Assembly (NCBI GenBank): GCA_963977065.1
Contig: CAXBNF010000001.1
Location: forward strand, 124,001-188,000
DNA from: Planktosalinus sp963977065
GTDB lineage: Bacteria; Bacteroidota; Bacteroidia; Flavobacteriales; Flavobacteriaceae
DNA: 64,000 nt
Direction: 5' to 3'
Shown: one piece after another, positions 16,275 through 25,132 of the stretch
Layout: the number at the start of each line of letters is the position of its first letter
How positions within the stretch are numbered: the stretch's first letter is position 1
Translations under genes and position numbers: made by a program
Notes under the pieces: model-generated
What the model was told of the DNA's origin: nothing
Database searches by the model: none
Seen by the model: only the letters and a program-made list of their open reading frames with translations

Positions 16275-17651
16275 TTAGTTTTTTTCAAGGATTTGTTTTG
16301 CTTTATTTTCATATTCTGTTGCCTTAGAAGTATTCCCTTCTTTTTCATGCACTTTGCTTAGTTGAAGGTAAAAGTCAAGCTCCATTTGAAGGTCATCAAT
16401 GAGAAAATCAAGTCCTGTTTCCAGCATCAATTTTGCTCTTGAAGTGTTTTCAAGGTTTAGGTTTGCTAAACCATTGATTAAATAAAGTAACGGCTGACTG
16501 GGAAATAAATCAAGACTTTTCCTGCTTAATTCCTCAGCCTCATTATATTTATTAAAATCAATCTGTAACAAAAGCGTGTTTTTAATCAGGTTATAATCGG
16601 TTGCATTGTTTTTTAGGCCCATTTGAAAATACTGAAGTGCTTCTTCTTTCAGTTCTTTTCCTAAATAATAATTGCCCAGTTGCACATAAACTTGGTTGTT
16701 GTTTGATTCTTTAGAAAACAGCGCGACCATTTCCTCGAGGTTTTTTTCAAAAGCCGGATTTTCATTTACAAAAAGCAAAAAGTCATTCAATACCCTAAAT
16801 TTGTTTTCTTCATCGATTTCATCTGAAGCAAAAATCTTTTTCATTGAGGTTATTGCTTCATTGGTTTTTCCGTCATCAAGGTAAAATTTATACAAGGCCA
16901 AATGTGCCAAATGGGAACCGGGATTGACTTCAATTAATTTTTTCGCTGTAGCGAAAGCCGCCTCTTTGTTATTTTGCTCACTATAAAGATAAATGAGATT
17001 GAGAAAATCCTGCTCGTTTGCCGGAGTGCGATTGACGCGCTGTTCCAAATCTGAAATCTGTCCCCCGGTATCGTCGCTTTTTGAATAGATTTGTTGCCTC
17101 AATTGGTTTCTGTAGTCGTTGTTTCCCAGTTCCTGATCCAATTCGTCCAAAAGCTGCAACGCCTTGTCATACTGTTCAGTTCGTTCATAGAGATTTGCCA
17201 GGTCTTCTTTGTATTCTTTATCAAAAGGAATGAGTTTTTTAACAACATCGATGGCTTTCAGGTAATCATTGGTATTGTAATACACATCATACAATCCCTC
17301 ATAAGCTTCGGGTTTACCCGGTTCCATTTGAAGGACTTTGTTGTAATTCTCCTCTGCCTTTTCCCATTGTTTTAAAAAACCATAGTTTTTTGCCATTTCA
17401 TTGTAAATGACCACTTCATTAGGAGATTCTTCTGCAGCTTTATCTAAAGATTTGAGTGCGCGATCATAGTTTTCAATCCCTTTTTGTTTGAGTGCTTCAA
17501 AAAAGTGTTCTTGAAAACGGTCTGTGACCACACCTAGTTCGTCAGTAATTTCCTCTTCTACTTTTTCTTTTTCGTCTTGAGCATTAGTGAACTGTGGAAT
17601 GAATAAAATTCCAAGGTATAAAAGGATCAGGTATGTAATTTTTGTTTTCAA
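16275..17651 (-). CDS. Secreted tetratricopeptide-repeat protein
   Basis: 458-aa protein with a signal peptide (1-24, ending TNAQ) and TPR units over nearly its whole length (for example YNEMAKNYGFLKQWEKAEEN, YDVYYNTNDYLKAIDV, YVQLGNYYLGKELKEEALQY). No lipobox and no enzymatic domain, so it is probably a soluble periplasmic scaffold. It sits between a sugar nucleotidyltransferase (29 bp upstream) and the DUF4292 lipoprotein, in what I recall as a conserved Bacteroidota gene order. Partner unknown. Confidence 0.85.
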   Translation of the reverse strand: MKTKITYLILLYLGILFIPQFTNAQDEKEKVEEEITDELGVVTDRFQEHFFEALKQKGIENYDRALKSLDKAAEESPNEVVIYNEMAKNYGFLKQWEKAEENYNKVLQMEPGKPEAYEGLYDVYYNTNDYLKAIDVVKKLIPFDKEYKEDLANLYERTEQYDKALQLLDELDQELGNNDYRNQLRQQIYSKSDDTGGQISDLEQRVNRTPANEQDFLNLIYLYSEQNNKEAAFATAKKLIEVNPGSHLAHLALYKFYLDDGKTNEAITSMKKIFASDEIDEENKFRVLNDFLLFVNENPAFEKNLEEMVALFSKESNNNQVYVQLGNYYLGKELKEEALQYFQMGLKNNATDYNLIKNTLLLQIDFNKYNEAEELSRKSLDLFPSQPLLYLINGLANLNLENTSRAKLMLETGLDFLIDDLQMELDFYLQLSKVHEKEGNTSKATEYENKAKQILEKN

Positions 17652-17680
17652 AAAGTGGTTCTTATTAAGTAAAGCAGGAA

Positions 17681-18691
17681 CTAATCCATTACGGAATAAT
17701 CACCCAAACTCACAGAAGTGAAGTTCCCGTCAAAGATAACGTGATTCCCTATCATTGCATTGTCTAAACTGGCATTTTTAATTGTAGTGTTGGATTGAAT
17801 CAAGCTATTTTTAATTGTGCTGTTCTCGACAATGCAGCCATCGCCCAAAGAAACATTAGGACCGATAGTAGCATTTTTTAAAGTCACTTTTTCACCAATA
17901 TAACAGGGTTCAATAATAGTTGAATTGTTTTCGTTGATACTGCTTGAAATCAATGGTATTCGTTCTTTTGAAAGGTGATTGAGCATGCGGGTATTGGTTT
18001 CAACGGTGACATTTTTATTGCCACAATCCATCCATTCATCAATTTTTCCGGGAACGAAAACTTTTCCCTGCTCCATCATTGCTTTGATACCATCATTGAT
18101 TTGATACTCCCCTCCATGGGTTAAATTGGCATCCAGCACTTTTTGCAACTCATCTTTTAAAACCGAAACATCTTTGAAGTAATAAATACCAATTACTGCA
18201 AGATTGGAAACAAAATCCTGAGGTTTTTCTACCAGACCGGTAATGTGGTTGTTTTCGCTTAAATTCACCACACCATACTGTGAGGGGTTTTGCACTTCCT
18301 TGACCCAAATGACGCTGTCAGCATTTTCATCTAACTGGAAATCTGCCCTAAAAAGCGTATCAGCATAAGCAATTACACAGGGGCCGCTCAAGGAATTTTT
18401 GGCACACATAATAGCATGACCGGTGCCTAAGGGTTTGTCTTGATAGTAAATAGTGCCTTTAGCGCCCATTGTTTTTGCGATATCCAGGAGACTTTCTTCC
18501 ACTTCTTTTCCAAAATCTTCAGCAATGATAAAAGCGACTTCTTCTATTTTTCTATTTAACACTTTAGCGATGTCTTTCACCAAACGATGGACAATGGGTT
18601 TTCCCGCTACAGGAATTAATGGTTTTGGTACTGTGAGTGTATGTGGGCGAAGACGGCTTCCGCGGCCTGCCATTGGTACTATTATTTTCAT
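17681..18691 (-). CDS. Sugar nucleotidyltransferase with left-handed beta-helix tail
   Basis: 336-aa NDP-sugar synthase-like enzyme. The nucleotide-binding signature is MAGRGSRLRPHTLTVPKPLIPVAGKP at the start, with YADTLF and GEYQINDGIKAMM further on. Residues from about 245 on are hexapeptide-type repeats (ENNSTIIEPCYIGEKVTLKN and following) forming a left-handed beta helix. It would join a sugar-1-phosphate to an NTP; the sugar is unclear, glucose-1-phosphate being the common guess. Member of the dut-EnvC run; a short AT-rich repeat lies between it and dut. Confidence 0.9.
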   Translation of the reverse strand: MKIIVPMAGRGSRLRPHTLTVPKPLIPVAGKPIVHRLVKDIAKVLNRKIEEVAFIIAEDFGKEVEESLLDIAKTMGAKGTIYYQDKPLGTGHAIMCAKNSLSGPCVIAYADTLFRADFQLDENADSVIWVKEVQNPSQYGVVNLSENNHITGLVEKPQDFVSNLAVIGIYYFKDVSVLKDELQKVLDANLTHGGEYQINDGIKAMMEQGKVFVPGKIDEWMDCGNKNVTVETNTRMLNHLSKERIPLISSSINENNSTIIEPCYIGEKVTLKNATIGPNVSLGDGCIVENSTIKNSLIQSNTTIKNASLDNAMIGNHVIFDGNFTSVSLGDYSVMD

Positions 18692-18692
18692 T

Positions 18693-18729
18693 ATTAAGAT
18701 ATTAGATTTGAGATATTAGACATAAGACT
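18693..18729. repeat. Short direct repeat of the AGATATTAGA type
   Basis: AGATATTAGA TTTG AGATATTAGA fills the 39-bp gap between dut and the nucleotidyltransferase. The word style (gag/tag-att) resembles the 23449-23516 tract. It looks like a flavobacterial intergenic repeat with no function I can name. Confidence 0.5.
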
Positions 18730-18730
18730 T

Positions 18731-19165
18731 TTATTTTACTCCGGTGCTTCCAAATCCGCCTTCGCCTCTTGATGTTTCAGAAAGCGCTTCCACTTCAGTC
18801 CACTCGGCGCGCTCGTGTTTTGCGATGACGAGTTGGGCGATGCGCTCGCCGTTTTCAATGGTGAATGCTTCGTTTGAAAGATTGACAAGTATTACTCCAA
18901 TCTCTCCACGGTAATCTGCGTCAATTGTTCCGGGAGCGTTTAAGACCGTTATTCCTTTTTTAGCTGCCAAGCCACTGCGAGGTCTTACTTGCGCCTCTGT
19001 GCCCACGGGAAGCTCTATAAAGAGGCCGGTTTTCACAATAGCGCGTTCCAAGGGTTGCAAGGTGATGGCCTCCTCGATAAAGGCACGCAAATCCATTCCC
19101 GCAGAAGCAATAGTTTCATAATGTGGAAGCGGATGATTTGATTTGTTGATGATTTTTATGTTCAT
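18731..19165 (-). CDS. dut: dUTP diphosphatase
   Basis: 144-aa trimeric dUTPase that hydrolyses dUTP to dUMP and keeps uracil out of DNA. All five motifs are visible: AGMDLRA, PRSGLAAKKG, APGTIDADYRGE, GERIAQLV and the C-terminal RGEGGFGSTG. It follows the yefM-yoeB pair by 30 bp and leads the nucleotidyltransferase-to-EnvC run. Before the toxin-antitoxin pair arrived it was probably next to the flippase. Confidence 0.97.
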   Translation of the reverse strand: MNIKIINKSNHPLPHYETIASAGMDLRAFIEEAITLQPLERAIVKTGLFIELPVGTEAQVRPRSGLAAKKGITVLNAPGTIDADYRGEIGVILVNLSNEAFTIENGERIAQLVIAKHERAEWTEVEALSETSRGEGGFGSTGVK

Positions 19166-19195
19166 TTTTATTGGGAATATTTTTGAAGTGCTTGA

Positions 19196-19456
19196 TTATT
19201 TTCCATAATGATATCTGCAAGAAGCAATTAACAACTGTTCGTCTTTGTACTTATAAACCAGTCTGTGTTCTGCGGTGATTCTTCTTGACCAATATCCTTG
19301 TAAATCGCCTTTTAAGGCTTCTGGCTTTCCTATACCTTCAAAGGGTGTGCGCATACAGCTTTTTATTAATTCATTTATGCGCTTTAGAATTTTCTTATCT
19401 ACCTTTTGCCAATAAAGATAGTCTTCCCAAGAAGTTGATGACCAAATTAATCTCAT
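19196..19456 (-). CDS. yoeB: Toxin YoeB (ribosome-dependent mRNA endonuclease)
   Basis: 86-aa RelE-superfamily toxin that cleaves mRNA in the ribosomal A site. The E. coli YoeB catalytic residues are present at the same numbers: Glu46 (KPEAL), Arg65 (EHRLV), His83 and Tyr84 (CRYHY). Intact, so presumably active when free. The start overlaps the yefM stop by 4 bp, the usual antitoxin-toxin coupling. The pair lies between a flippase gene and dut in an otherwise conserved envelope/nucleotide gene run. Confidence 0.96.
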   Translation of the reverse strand: MRLIWSSTSWEDYLYWQKVDKKILKRINELIKSCMRTPFEGIGKPEALKGDLQGYWSRRITAEHRLVYKYKDEQLLIASCRYHYGK

Positions 19457-19704
19457 TCTTCCAGAAGATCTTTTTGAATACCATTCCCTTCTTCAAGTTC
19501 TTTAATGGAGCTTAACAAAACATCTCTGTTTTTTCCTGTAAGCAAATAAGTGGTTTCTTTTAATGAATTGTATTCATCTAATGAAATCAAAACCAAGTCT
19601 TTTCCCTTTTTTCGCTTGATAACAACATCGCTTACATCATTGACAACTTTGTCAAACCAATGTTTTAAGTTAGCTCTAAACTCTGTATAATTTACTGTTT
19701 CCAT
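19453..19704 (-). CDS. yefM: Antitoxin YefM (Phd/YefM family)
   Basis: 83-aa antitoxin and autorepressor. The N-terminal Phd/YefM DNA-binding fold is recognisable (NYTEFRANLKHWFDKV, VVIKRKKGKDLVLISLDEYNSL); the acidic C-tail (KELEEGNGIQKDLLEE) would wrap YoeB. It has its own promoter with the -7 box four bases before the ATG, and two GTAC-centred palindromes upstream that look like its operator. Confidence 0.95.
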   Translation of the reverse strand: METVNYTEFRANLKHWFDKVVNDVSDVVIKRKKGKDLVLISLDEYNSLKETTYLLTGKNRDVLLSSIKELEEGNGIQKDLLEE

Positions 19705-19708
19705 TTTG

Positions 19709-19740
19709 CAAAGATACTGTAAAGTACTTAAAAGCGTACG
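19709..19740 (-). promoter_or_regulatory. yefM-yoeB promoter and GTAC operator pair
   Basis: TATCTTTG (19709-19716, minus strand) is a perfect -7 box four bases before the ATG, predicting a leaderless mRNA. Upstream lie AAGTACTT (19722-19729) and CGTACG (19735-19740), with GTAC centres 12 bp apart. In E. coli, YefM-YoeB binds two TGTACA-core palindromes with the same centre spacing, so these are probable repressor sites covering the spacer and -33 region. Confidence 0.6.
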
Positions 19741-19742
19741 TT

Positions 19743-21203
19743 TTATTTTTTAATTCGTAAAAGTTGCTGAACCGCTTGTTTTTCCTGTATGAGTACCAAA
19801 GTTAAAAAAGCAATCCATAATGGGATGGTGAACTCATAAGTATTTCTGAAAATATAAAAACAAACTCCAGATAAAACAATAGAACCGAAGAAATACAAAC
19901 TTATTTTTTTAATCGCATAGGGAATGGGGAAATATTTTTGACCATAATAAAACGAAAGCAACATCATGGTACCGTAAGCCGCCACAGTTGCTATGGCCGA
20001 TCCCATAAAACTCATGGTGGGAATGAGGATAAAGTTGACCGCAAGTGTAATAATCGCACCCACAATTGAAATATAGGCCCCAAACTTTGTGCGGTCTGTA
20101 ACTTTATACCAGACAGAAAGGTTGTGATAAATTCCCAGGCAAAAATTGGCCAGTAGAATCAGAGGCACAATTTGCATTGCCTCCCAGTAATCGCTGTCGC
20201 GAATGAGGATAATTTTCAATACATCTGCAAAAACAACCACGGTAATTAAAATAATGGAGCCAAAAGCAATAAAATAGCGAGTTATGAGCGCATAAGTTTC
20301 AGGGGCGTTTTTTTCTTTTGCCTGACTGAAGAAAAAAGGTTCGATTCCCAACCGGAACGCTGTTGCGAAAAGAGTCATGAAAATGGCCAATTTGTAGCAG
20401 GCGGCATAGGCACCCACAGCTTCATCAGCGATATCGGCGGGGAGCAACCATCCTAAAAGAATTCTGTCAAAAGCCTCATTTACGGCAAATGCAATGCCCG
20501 CAATTAAAACAGGAACTGCATACCGCATCATTTCCTTCCAAAGCGGTTTACTGAATTTATAAATTGTTTTAAAGTAAAATGGCAGCAACAATATAAAAGT
20601 AATCGCACTTGCCACCACCATGGATAGGAAAATGTATGAAATTTGGTAATCCTCAAGGTATAATTTCCCCCAAAATCCATCAGATGCCAGACGGGGGAGC
20701 GCAACAAGGAAAAACACATTTAGTCCAAGATTTACAGCTACATTGAAGATTTTAATAATCGCATAGCGCACAGGTTGCTCGTTGGCACGCAACCACGCAA
20801 AGGGTATAATCACCAATGCATCCAGCGTAAGCACAAAAATCGTAAAGGTGATATACTCCACAGGAATACCTGAAAGTGTAGAGAGTCCGTTTCTAAAAGT
20901 AAACGCAGCAACTAAAAACAGCAGCGAAGTAAAGATGAGTGAAATGGTTGCTGTTGAAACAACCGTATTCTTATCTTCTTCTTTGGTGAAAAACCTGAAA
21001 AAGGCCGTTTCCATTCCATACGCCAGGATAACGTTAAAGAGGATGATCCACGAGAAAATGATAGAGATTTCACCATATTCACTTGTGGGAAGCACCGCAG
21101 TGTAAAGCGGCACCAAAAGAAAACTCAGCATTCTGGGCAATACCGTTGCCAGACCGTAAATAAAAGTGTGTTGAAAGAGTTTTTTTAAAGCCGTCAAAAG
21201 CAA
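19743..21203 (-). CDS. Polysaccharide/lipid-linked oligosaccharide flippase
   Basis: 486-aa MATE/MOP-superfamily membrane protein with about 14 hydrophobic segments, starting FQHTFIYGLATVLPRMLSF as usual for the oligosaccharide flippase family. It probably flips a lipid-linked glycan; the substrate is unknown. It is far from the exopolysaccharide locus and has its own Wzx-type counterpart there (54613-55920), so it may serve a different glycan. First gene of the run leading to dut and EnvC. Confidence 0.88.
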   Translation of the reverse strand: MLLTALKKLFQHTFIYGLATVLPRMLSFLLVPLYTAVLPTSEYGEISIIFSWIILFNVILAYGMETAFFRFFTKEEDKNTVVSTATISLIFTSLLFLVAAFTFRNGLSTLSGIPVEYITFTIFVLTLDALVIIPFAWLRANEQPVRYAIIKIFNVAVNLGLNVFFLVALPRLASDGFWGKLYLEDYQISYIFLSMVVASAITFILLLPFYFKTIYKFSKPLWKEMMRYAVPVLIAGIAFAVNEAFDRILLGWLLPADIADEAVGAYAACYKLAIFMTLFATAFRLGIEPFFFSQAKEKNAPETYALITRYFIAFGSIILITVVVFADVLKIILIRDSDYWEAMQIVPLILLANFCLGIYHNLSVWYKVTDRTKFGAYISIVGAIITLAVNFILIPTMSFMGSAIATVAAYGTMMLLSFYYGQKYFPIPYAIKKISLYFFGSIVLSGVCFYIFRNTYEFTIPLWIAFLTLVLIQEKQAVQQLLRIKK

Positions 21204-21261
21204 GGATTGTTAGAAACGATAAATGTATTTAAAACGACTTAGTTCCACAAAATTTTATGGA

Positions 21262-21753
21262 TTAGTTATCACCCGGTTTTGAAGACGGATAGGCGACTTC
21301 ATCTTTTTCACTAATGTTTTCGATTTTGAAATAGAAAATCTTATTATCCTTTTGGTATTGAATCACTGCTTCATTGGCTTTTAGCTCAAAAGGGATTTCC
21401 GAAACCAATGACGGTCTGGGATTGTCCATTTCCTTAACAGGATTGCTGTCTAATACAACATCTTCTTTTGGTTTGTCAACGAAAGTAGCAAGGTATTCAT
21501 TGGAATTTTGCTGGTTTTGTTTGAGCTCCTCTTCTTTTCCTCTGAAGTATATTTTTTGGATAAGCACACCCTCTGAAATTTCAGAGAATATGAGCGTTAA
21601 ATGAATTCCTTTGCCGGCTTCCTGTGTGCCCCCAAACCATTTTTGAAAGCTTACCTCTGCAACTTCAAAGGGTGGGTTTTCCTGAAGTACCATTTTATTG
21701 CTGTTGCAGGAAAAAATGAAAATGGATAGGATTGTAAATGTGAATAGGCGCAT
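21262..21753 (-). CDS. Conserved-looking lipoprotein, unknown function
   Basis: 163-aa lipoprotein with a clear signal and lipobox (IFSC, Cys16). The mature region is beta-rich (FEVAEVSFQKWFGG; GIHLTLIFSEISEG; IPFELKANEAVIQYQKDNKI) and ends in a charged tail. I know similar flavobacterial lipoproteins only as hypothetical. It stands 58 bp upstream of the flippase on the same strand and could be co-transcribed with it. Confidence 0.8.
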   Translation of the reverse strand: MRLFTFTILSIFIFSCNSNKMVLQENPPFEVAEVSFQKWFGGTQEAGKGIHLTLIFSEISEGVLIQKIYFRGKEEELKQNQQNSNEYLATFVDKPKEDVVLDSNPVKEMDNPRPSLVSEIPFELKANEAVIQYQKDNKIFYFKIENISEKDEVAYPSSKPGDN

Positions 21754-21866
21754 AGGTTTCGTTTTTAGTCAGCATAACTCAAATGATATGCCATAAAGGT
21801 ATTGAAAAACTCTTAGGTTTTATCATTCACACTCGGGACTGATAGGGTTATAAGTTTGCTGGAAAA

Positions 21867-22400
21867 TTAAAATTTATAACCAAGTCCTAAAAATGCTGTT
21901 GTTCCTTTAGCGGCAGTCAAATCACGCGTAGTATTTTTTGCATTAAAATAGGGTATCAATAATTTTAAATACAGTTTTTCTCTCAAATTGTAATTTGCCC
22001 CGGCTCCTAAAGTCCATAAAAACAAGCCGCTATTATCTATATTAGTTGAAGAATAATTATCTATTCCAAAACCAAAACCAGCTTGACCATAAGCTTTCCA
22101 TTTTTCAAGATTGAGGAAGTATAATTGTCCTGTTGCCAAAATACCATATGAATGTATAGTTGTACCAGAATCATTTTTAATGATTGTATTGTTTGAACTA
22201 TAAAAGTTTGTGGCAACTGAAAAGGTTTTAGTAGTAAAAAATTCAAACCCAGCAATACCTATTATACCAAAATCACTGGAGTCACCTGTTGTTAAGTAAG
22301 GAGCTGCTTGAAGAAAAATATCCAAATCCCCTTTTTTATTTTGACTATAAAGAGTTACCATTAGAAGGAGAGCAAGAGTTGAGAGAAAAGTTTTTTTCAT
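21867..22400 (-). CDS. Small outer-membrane beta-barrel protein
   Basis: 177-aa protein with a signal peptide (1-19, ending LYSQ) followed by alternating amphipathic strands with turns (FEFFTTKTFSVATNFYSSNN; YGQAGFGFGIDNYSS; LFLWTLGAGANYNLREKLY) and a C-terminal aromatic residue (FLGLGYKF). This fits an eight-stranded OmpA/OmpW-like porin-family barrel. Single gene between a lipoprotein and the atp terminator; no role can be assigned. Confidence 0.8.
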   Translation of the reverse strand: MKKTFLSTLALLLMVTLYSQNKKGDLDIFLQAAPYLTTGDSSDFGIIGIAGFEFFTTKTFSVATNFYSSNNTIIKNDSGTTIHSYGILATGQLYFLNLEKWKAYGQAGFGFGIDNYSSTNIDNSGLFLWTLGAGANYNLREKLYLKLLIPYFNAKNTTRDLTAAKGTTAFLGLGYKF

Positions 22401-22460
22401 TGATGTTGGTTTTTGTTAGTTTCATCCAATTCGTCAAAAATGATTCCAAAAATTTCTAGC

Positions 22461-22502
22461 TAAAAAAGAAACCCTCTCAGGGTTTTGAACCCTGAGAGGG
22501 TT
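22461..22502 (-). terminator. Terminator of the atp operon
   Basis: 15-bp inverted repeat AACCCTCTCAGGGTT / AACCCTGAGAGGGTT with a 3-nt loop; on the minus strand it is followed by TTCTTTTTTA. It lies 70 bp past the atpG stop, before the beta-barrel gene. Confidence 0.7.
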
Positions 22503-22572
22503 GAATAATTATTCTAATATTTCACTCGTCCTAATTGTTCAGCACTTCGTTATTGAGAAAATTTGGCTTCGC

Positions 22573-23442
22573 CTAATTGTTCAGCGCTTCCGCTCCACCA
22601 ACAATTTCAAGAATTTCATTGGTAATGGATGCTTGTCGTGCTTTGTTGTAGGACAATTTAAGTGCGTCTCTAAGCTCGGTCGCGTTGTCTGTTGCTTTGT
22701 GCATCGCGGTCATACGTGCACCATGCTCACTAGCTACAGAATCTCTGATGCCTGTAAATAGCTGTGTCTTTAAACTTTTTGGAATCAACTGCTCAACAAT
22801 TTCTAATTTTGAAGGCTCAAAAATATAATCCTGATTTTTCATTGAAGGCACTTCTTCAGTCGTTTCCATAGGAACGATAGGAAGGAATTGCTCTTTAGCC
22901 ACAATTTGGGTAGCCGCATTTTTAAATTGGTTATAGACCAAAATTATCTTGTCATACTTCCCGGAAGTGAACGATTCCATCAACTTTTCAGCAATTATAG
23001 ACACGTTTTCAAAGTTCAGATCCTCAAATATTTCATTGTTGTTTTCAGCGATGGTGTGGGTTTTCTTTAAAATGTCATTCCCCTTTTTACCCAAGGTGAA
23101 AAAATCAACTTTTTTGCCCTGAAAACCGGCAGCAATTGTTTTTGCTTCCTTAACAATGTTTGAATTAAATGCGCCGGCAAGCCCTCTGTTTGAAGTAATG
23201 GCAACAATCAAGACACTTTTTACTTCGCGTTGATCGGCATATTTACTTCCGCTGTCACCTTCCAGTGTGGCACTAAGACTTTGTAATAATTGCGTTAATT
23301 TATCAGCATAGGGACGCATTGCGGTAATGGCATCTTGCGCTTTCTTCAGTTTTGCAGCAGATACCATTTTCATGGCACTGGTAATCTGCATCGTTGAAGA
23401 TACTGATGTAATCCTGTTGCGTATTTCTTTTAAGTTTGCCAT
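22573..23442 (-). CDS. atpG: ATP synthase gamma subunit
   Basis: 289-aa central rotor shaft of the F1 part. The N-terminal coiled coil (ANLKEIRNRITSVSSTMQIT, KMVSAAKLKKAQ) and the C-terminal helix (TDNATELRDALKLSYNKARQ, ASITNEILEIVGGAEAL) carry the family signature. Last gene of the atpB-E-F-H-A-G run; a 72-bp gap with an inverted repeat separates it from atpA. atpD and atpC are not in this operon, as is usual in Bacteroidota. Confidence 0.97.
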   Translation of the reverse strand: MANLKEIRNRITSVSSTMQITSAMKMVSAAKLKKAQDAITAMRPYADKLTQLLQSLSATLEGDSGSKYADQREVKSVLIVAITSNRGLAGAFNSNIVKEAKTIAAGFQGKKVDFFTLGKKGNDILKKTHTIAENNNEIFEDLNFENVSIIAEKLMESFTSGKYDKIILVYNQFKNAATQIVAKEQFLPIVPMETTEEVPSMKNQDYIFEPSKLEIVEQLIPKSLKTQLFTGIRDSVASEHGARMTAMHKATDNATELRDALKLSYNKARQASITNEILEIVGGAEALNN

Positions 23443-23448
23443 TTTATT

Positions 23449-23516
23449 ATAGTATCAAGTATTGAGATGTGAGTATTGAGACGTATCTCATCTCTCAATA
23501 CTCACGTCTCAAATCT
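23449..23516. repeat. Inverted GAGTATTGAGA repeat between atpA and atpG
   Basis: GAGTATTGAGA and its inverse TCTCAATACTC are separated by about 10 bp, inside a longer tract of TTGAGA/GTGAG words that nearly fills the intergenic gap. It can form a hairpin within the atp transcript. There is no T-run after it, so it is not a terminator; it may affect atpG mRNA stability, or be only a dispersed repeat. Confidence 0.55.
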
Positions 23517-25092
23517 AATTGTATTTCGCTGAAAGCTCCTTTGCAACATTTGCAAGTGTGTCCATCACCTCATCGGTTAATTTACCTGCTTTGATATCGT
23601 CAAGGATGTTTCTGTGCTTAGCGTTCAGGAATTCGATGTATTGAGTTTCAAATTCTTTTACTTTATCAACAGGAACACTTCTCAACAAGTTTTTAGAACC
23701 TGCATAAATAATCGCCACCTGATCTTCAACGGTAAACGGACTTGCTTCCGCTTGCTTTAAAATTTCAACGTTGCGCTTTCCTTTTTCGATAACGTTCATT
23801 GTTGCAGCATCAAGGTCTGAACCAAACTTGGCAAAAGCTTCCAGTTCACGATACTGTGCCTGGTCAAGCTTTAATGTACCCGCTACTTTCTTCATCGATT
23901 TAATCTGAGCGTTACCACCCACACGTGATACTGAAATACCCACGTTAATCGCCGGACGAACACCCGCATTAAATAAATCTGATTCCAGGAAGATCTGACC
24001 GTCTGTAATCGAAATTACGTTGGTAGGGATATATGCAGAAACGTCACCGGCTTGTGTTTCAATAATGGGTAATGCTGTTAACGACCCACCCCCTTTTACT
24101 TTGTCTTTTAAAACTTCCGGAAGGTCGTTCATGTTTGCTGCAATACTGTCATCATTGATGATTTTAGCCGAGCGCTCCAACAATCTTGAGTGTAAGTAGA
24201 AAACGTCACCTGGATAAGCTTCACGTCCCGGAGGTCTTCTTAAAAGAAGGGATACCTCACGGTATGCAACTGCTTGTTTTGATAAATCATCATAGATGAT
24301 CAATGCGGGACGACCTGTGTCTCTGAAATATTCACCAATTGCAGCACCGGCAAAAGGAGCATACACCTGCATCGGGGCAGGGTCACTCGCATTTGCAGCA
24401 ACAATAGTGGTGTATGCCATAGCGCCTTTGTCTTCAAGGACTTTGGCTATGTTAGCAACGGTTGATGCTTTTTGACCAATGGCTACATAGATACAATAAA
24501 CCGGTTCACCGGCATCATAAAATTCTTTTTGATTGATAATGGTATCAATACAAACGGTAGTTTTACCGGTTTGACGGTCACCAATCACCAATTCACGCTG
24601 ACCTCTACCCACGGGAATCATCGCATCAATGGCTTTGATACCGGTTTGAAGTGGCTCTGTTACGGGCTCTCTGTAAATTACACCGGGCGCTTTGCGTTCA
24701 AGAGGCAATTCATAGGTTTCACCAACTATAGGCCCTTTTCCGTCGATTGGAATACCGAGTGTATCCACTACACGTCCTGTGATTCCTTCTCCCACTTTGA
24801 TAGAAGCGATGCGTTGTGTACGTTTTACGATAGAGCCTTCTTTAATTGCTTTTGAAGGTCCTAAAAGTACCACCCCAACATTGTCTTCCTCGAGGTTAAG
24901 TACAATACCTTCCAAACCACCGCCAAACTCTACAAGTTCGCCATATTGAACATTTGAAAGTCCATACACGCGGGCAATACCATCACCCACAGTTAAAACA
25001 GTTCCTACTTCATCAAGGGAAGCTGATGCTTCAAATCCTGAAAGTTGTTTCTTTAAAATTGCTGATACTTCAGCCGGTTTTACTTCTGCCAT
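23515..25092 (-). CDS. atpA: ATP synthase alpha subunit
   Basis: 525-aa non-catalytic nucleotide-binding subunit of F1. Walker A is GDRQTGKT at residues 171-178, followed by the family signature region (PAINVGISVSRVGG) and the C-terminal helical domain. Length and motifs are normal. Fifth gene of the run, 40 bp after atpH. Confidence 0.98.
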   Translation of the reverse strand: MAEVKPAEVSAILKKQLSGFEASASLDEVGTVLTVGDGIARVYGLSNVQYGELVEFGGGLEGIVLNLEEDNVGVVLLGPSKAIKEGSIVKRTQRIASIKVGEGITGRVVDTLGIPIDGKGPIVGETYELPLERKAPGVIYREPVTEPLQTGIKAIDAMIPVGRGQRELVIGDRQTGKTTVCIDTIINQKEFYDAGEPVYCIYVAIGQKASTVANIAKVLEDKGAMAYTTIVAANASDPAPMQVYAPFAGAAIGEYFRDTGRPALIIYDDLSKQAVAYREVSLLLRRPPGREAYPGDVFYLHSRLLERSAKIINDDSIAANMNDLPEVLKDKVKGGGSLTALPIIETQAGDVSAYIPTNVISITDGQIFLESDLFNAGVRPAINVGISVSRVGGNAQIKSMKKVAGTLKLDQAQYRELEAFAKFGSDLDAATMNVIEKGKRNVEILKQAEASPFTVEDQVAIIYAGSKNLLRSVPVDKVKEFETQYIEFLNAKHRNILDDIKAGKLTDEVMDTLANVAKELSAKYN

Positions 25093-25132
25093 TGTATTAA
25101 AATATAAAGTTAAAGTCGTCTAAGACGCTTTT

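Noticed and set aside
25109..25130. Small hairpin between atpH and atpA
   Set aside because: The stem is only 4 bp with a bulge; too weak next to the clear hairpin after atpE.
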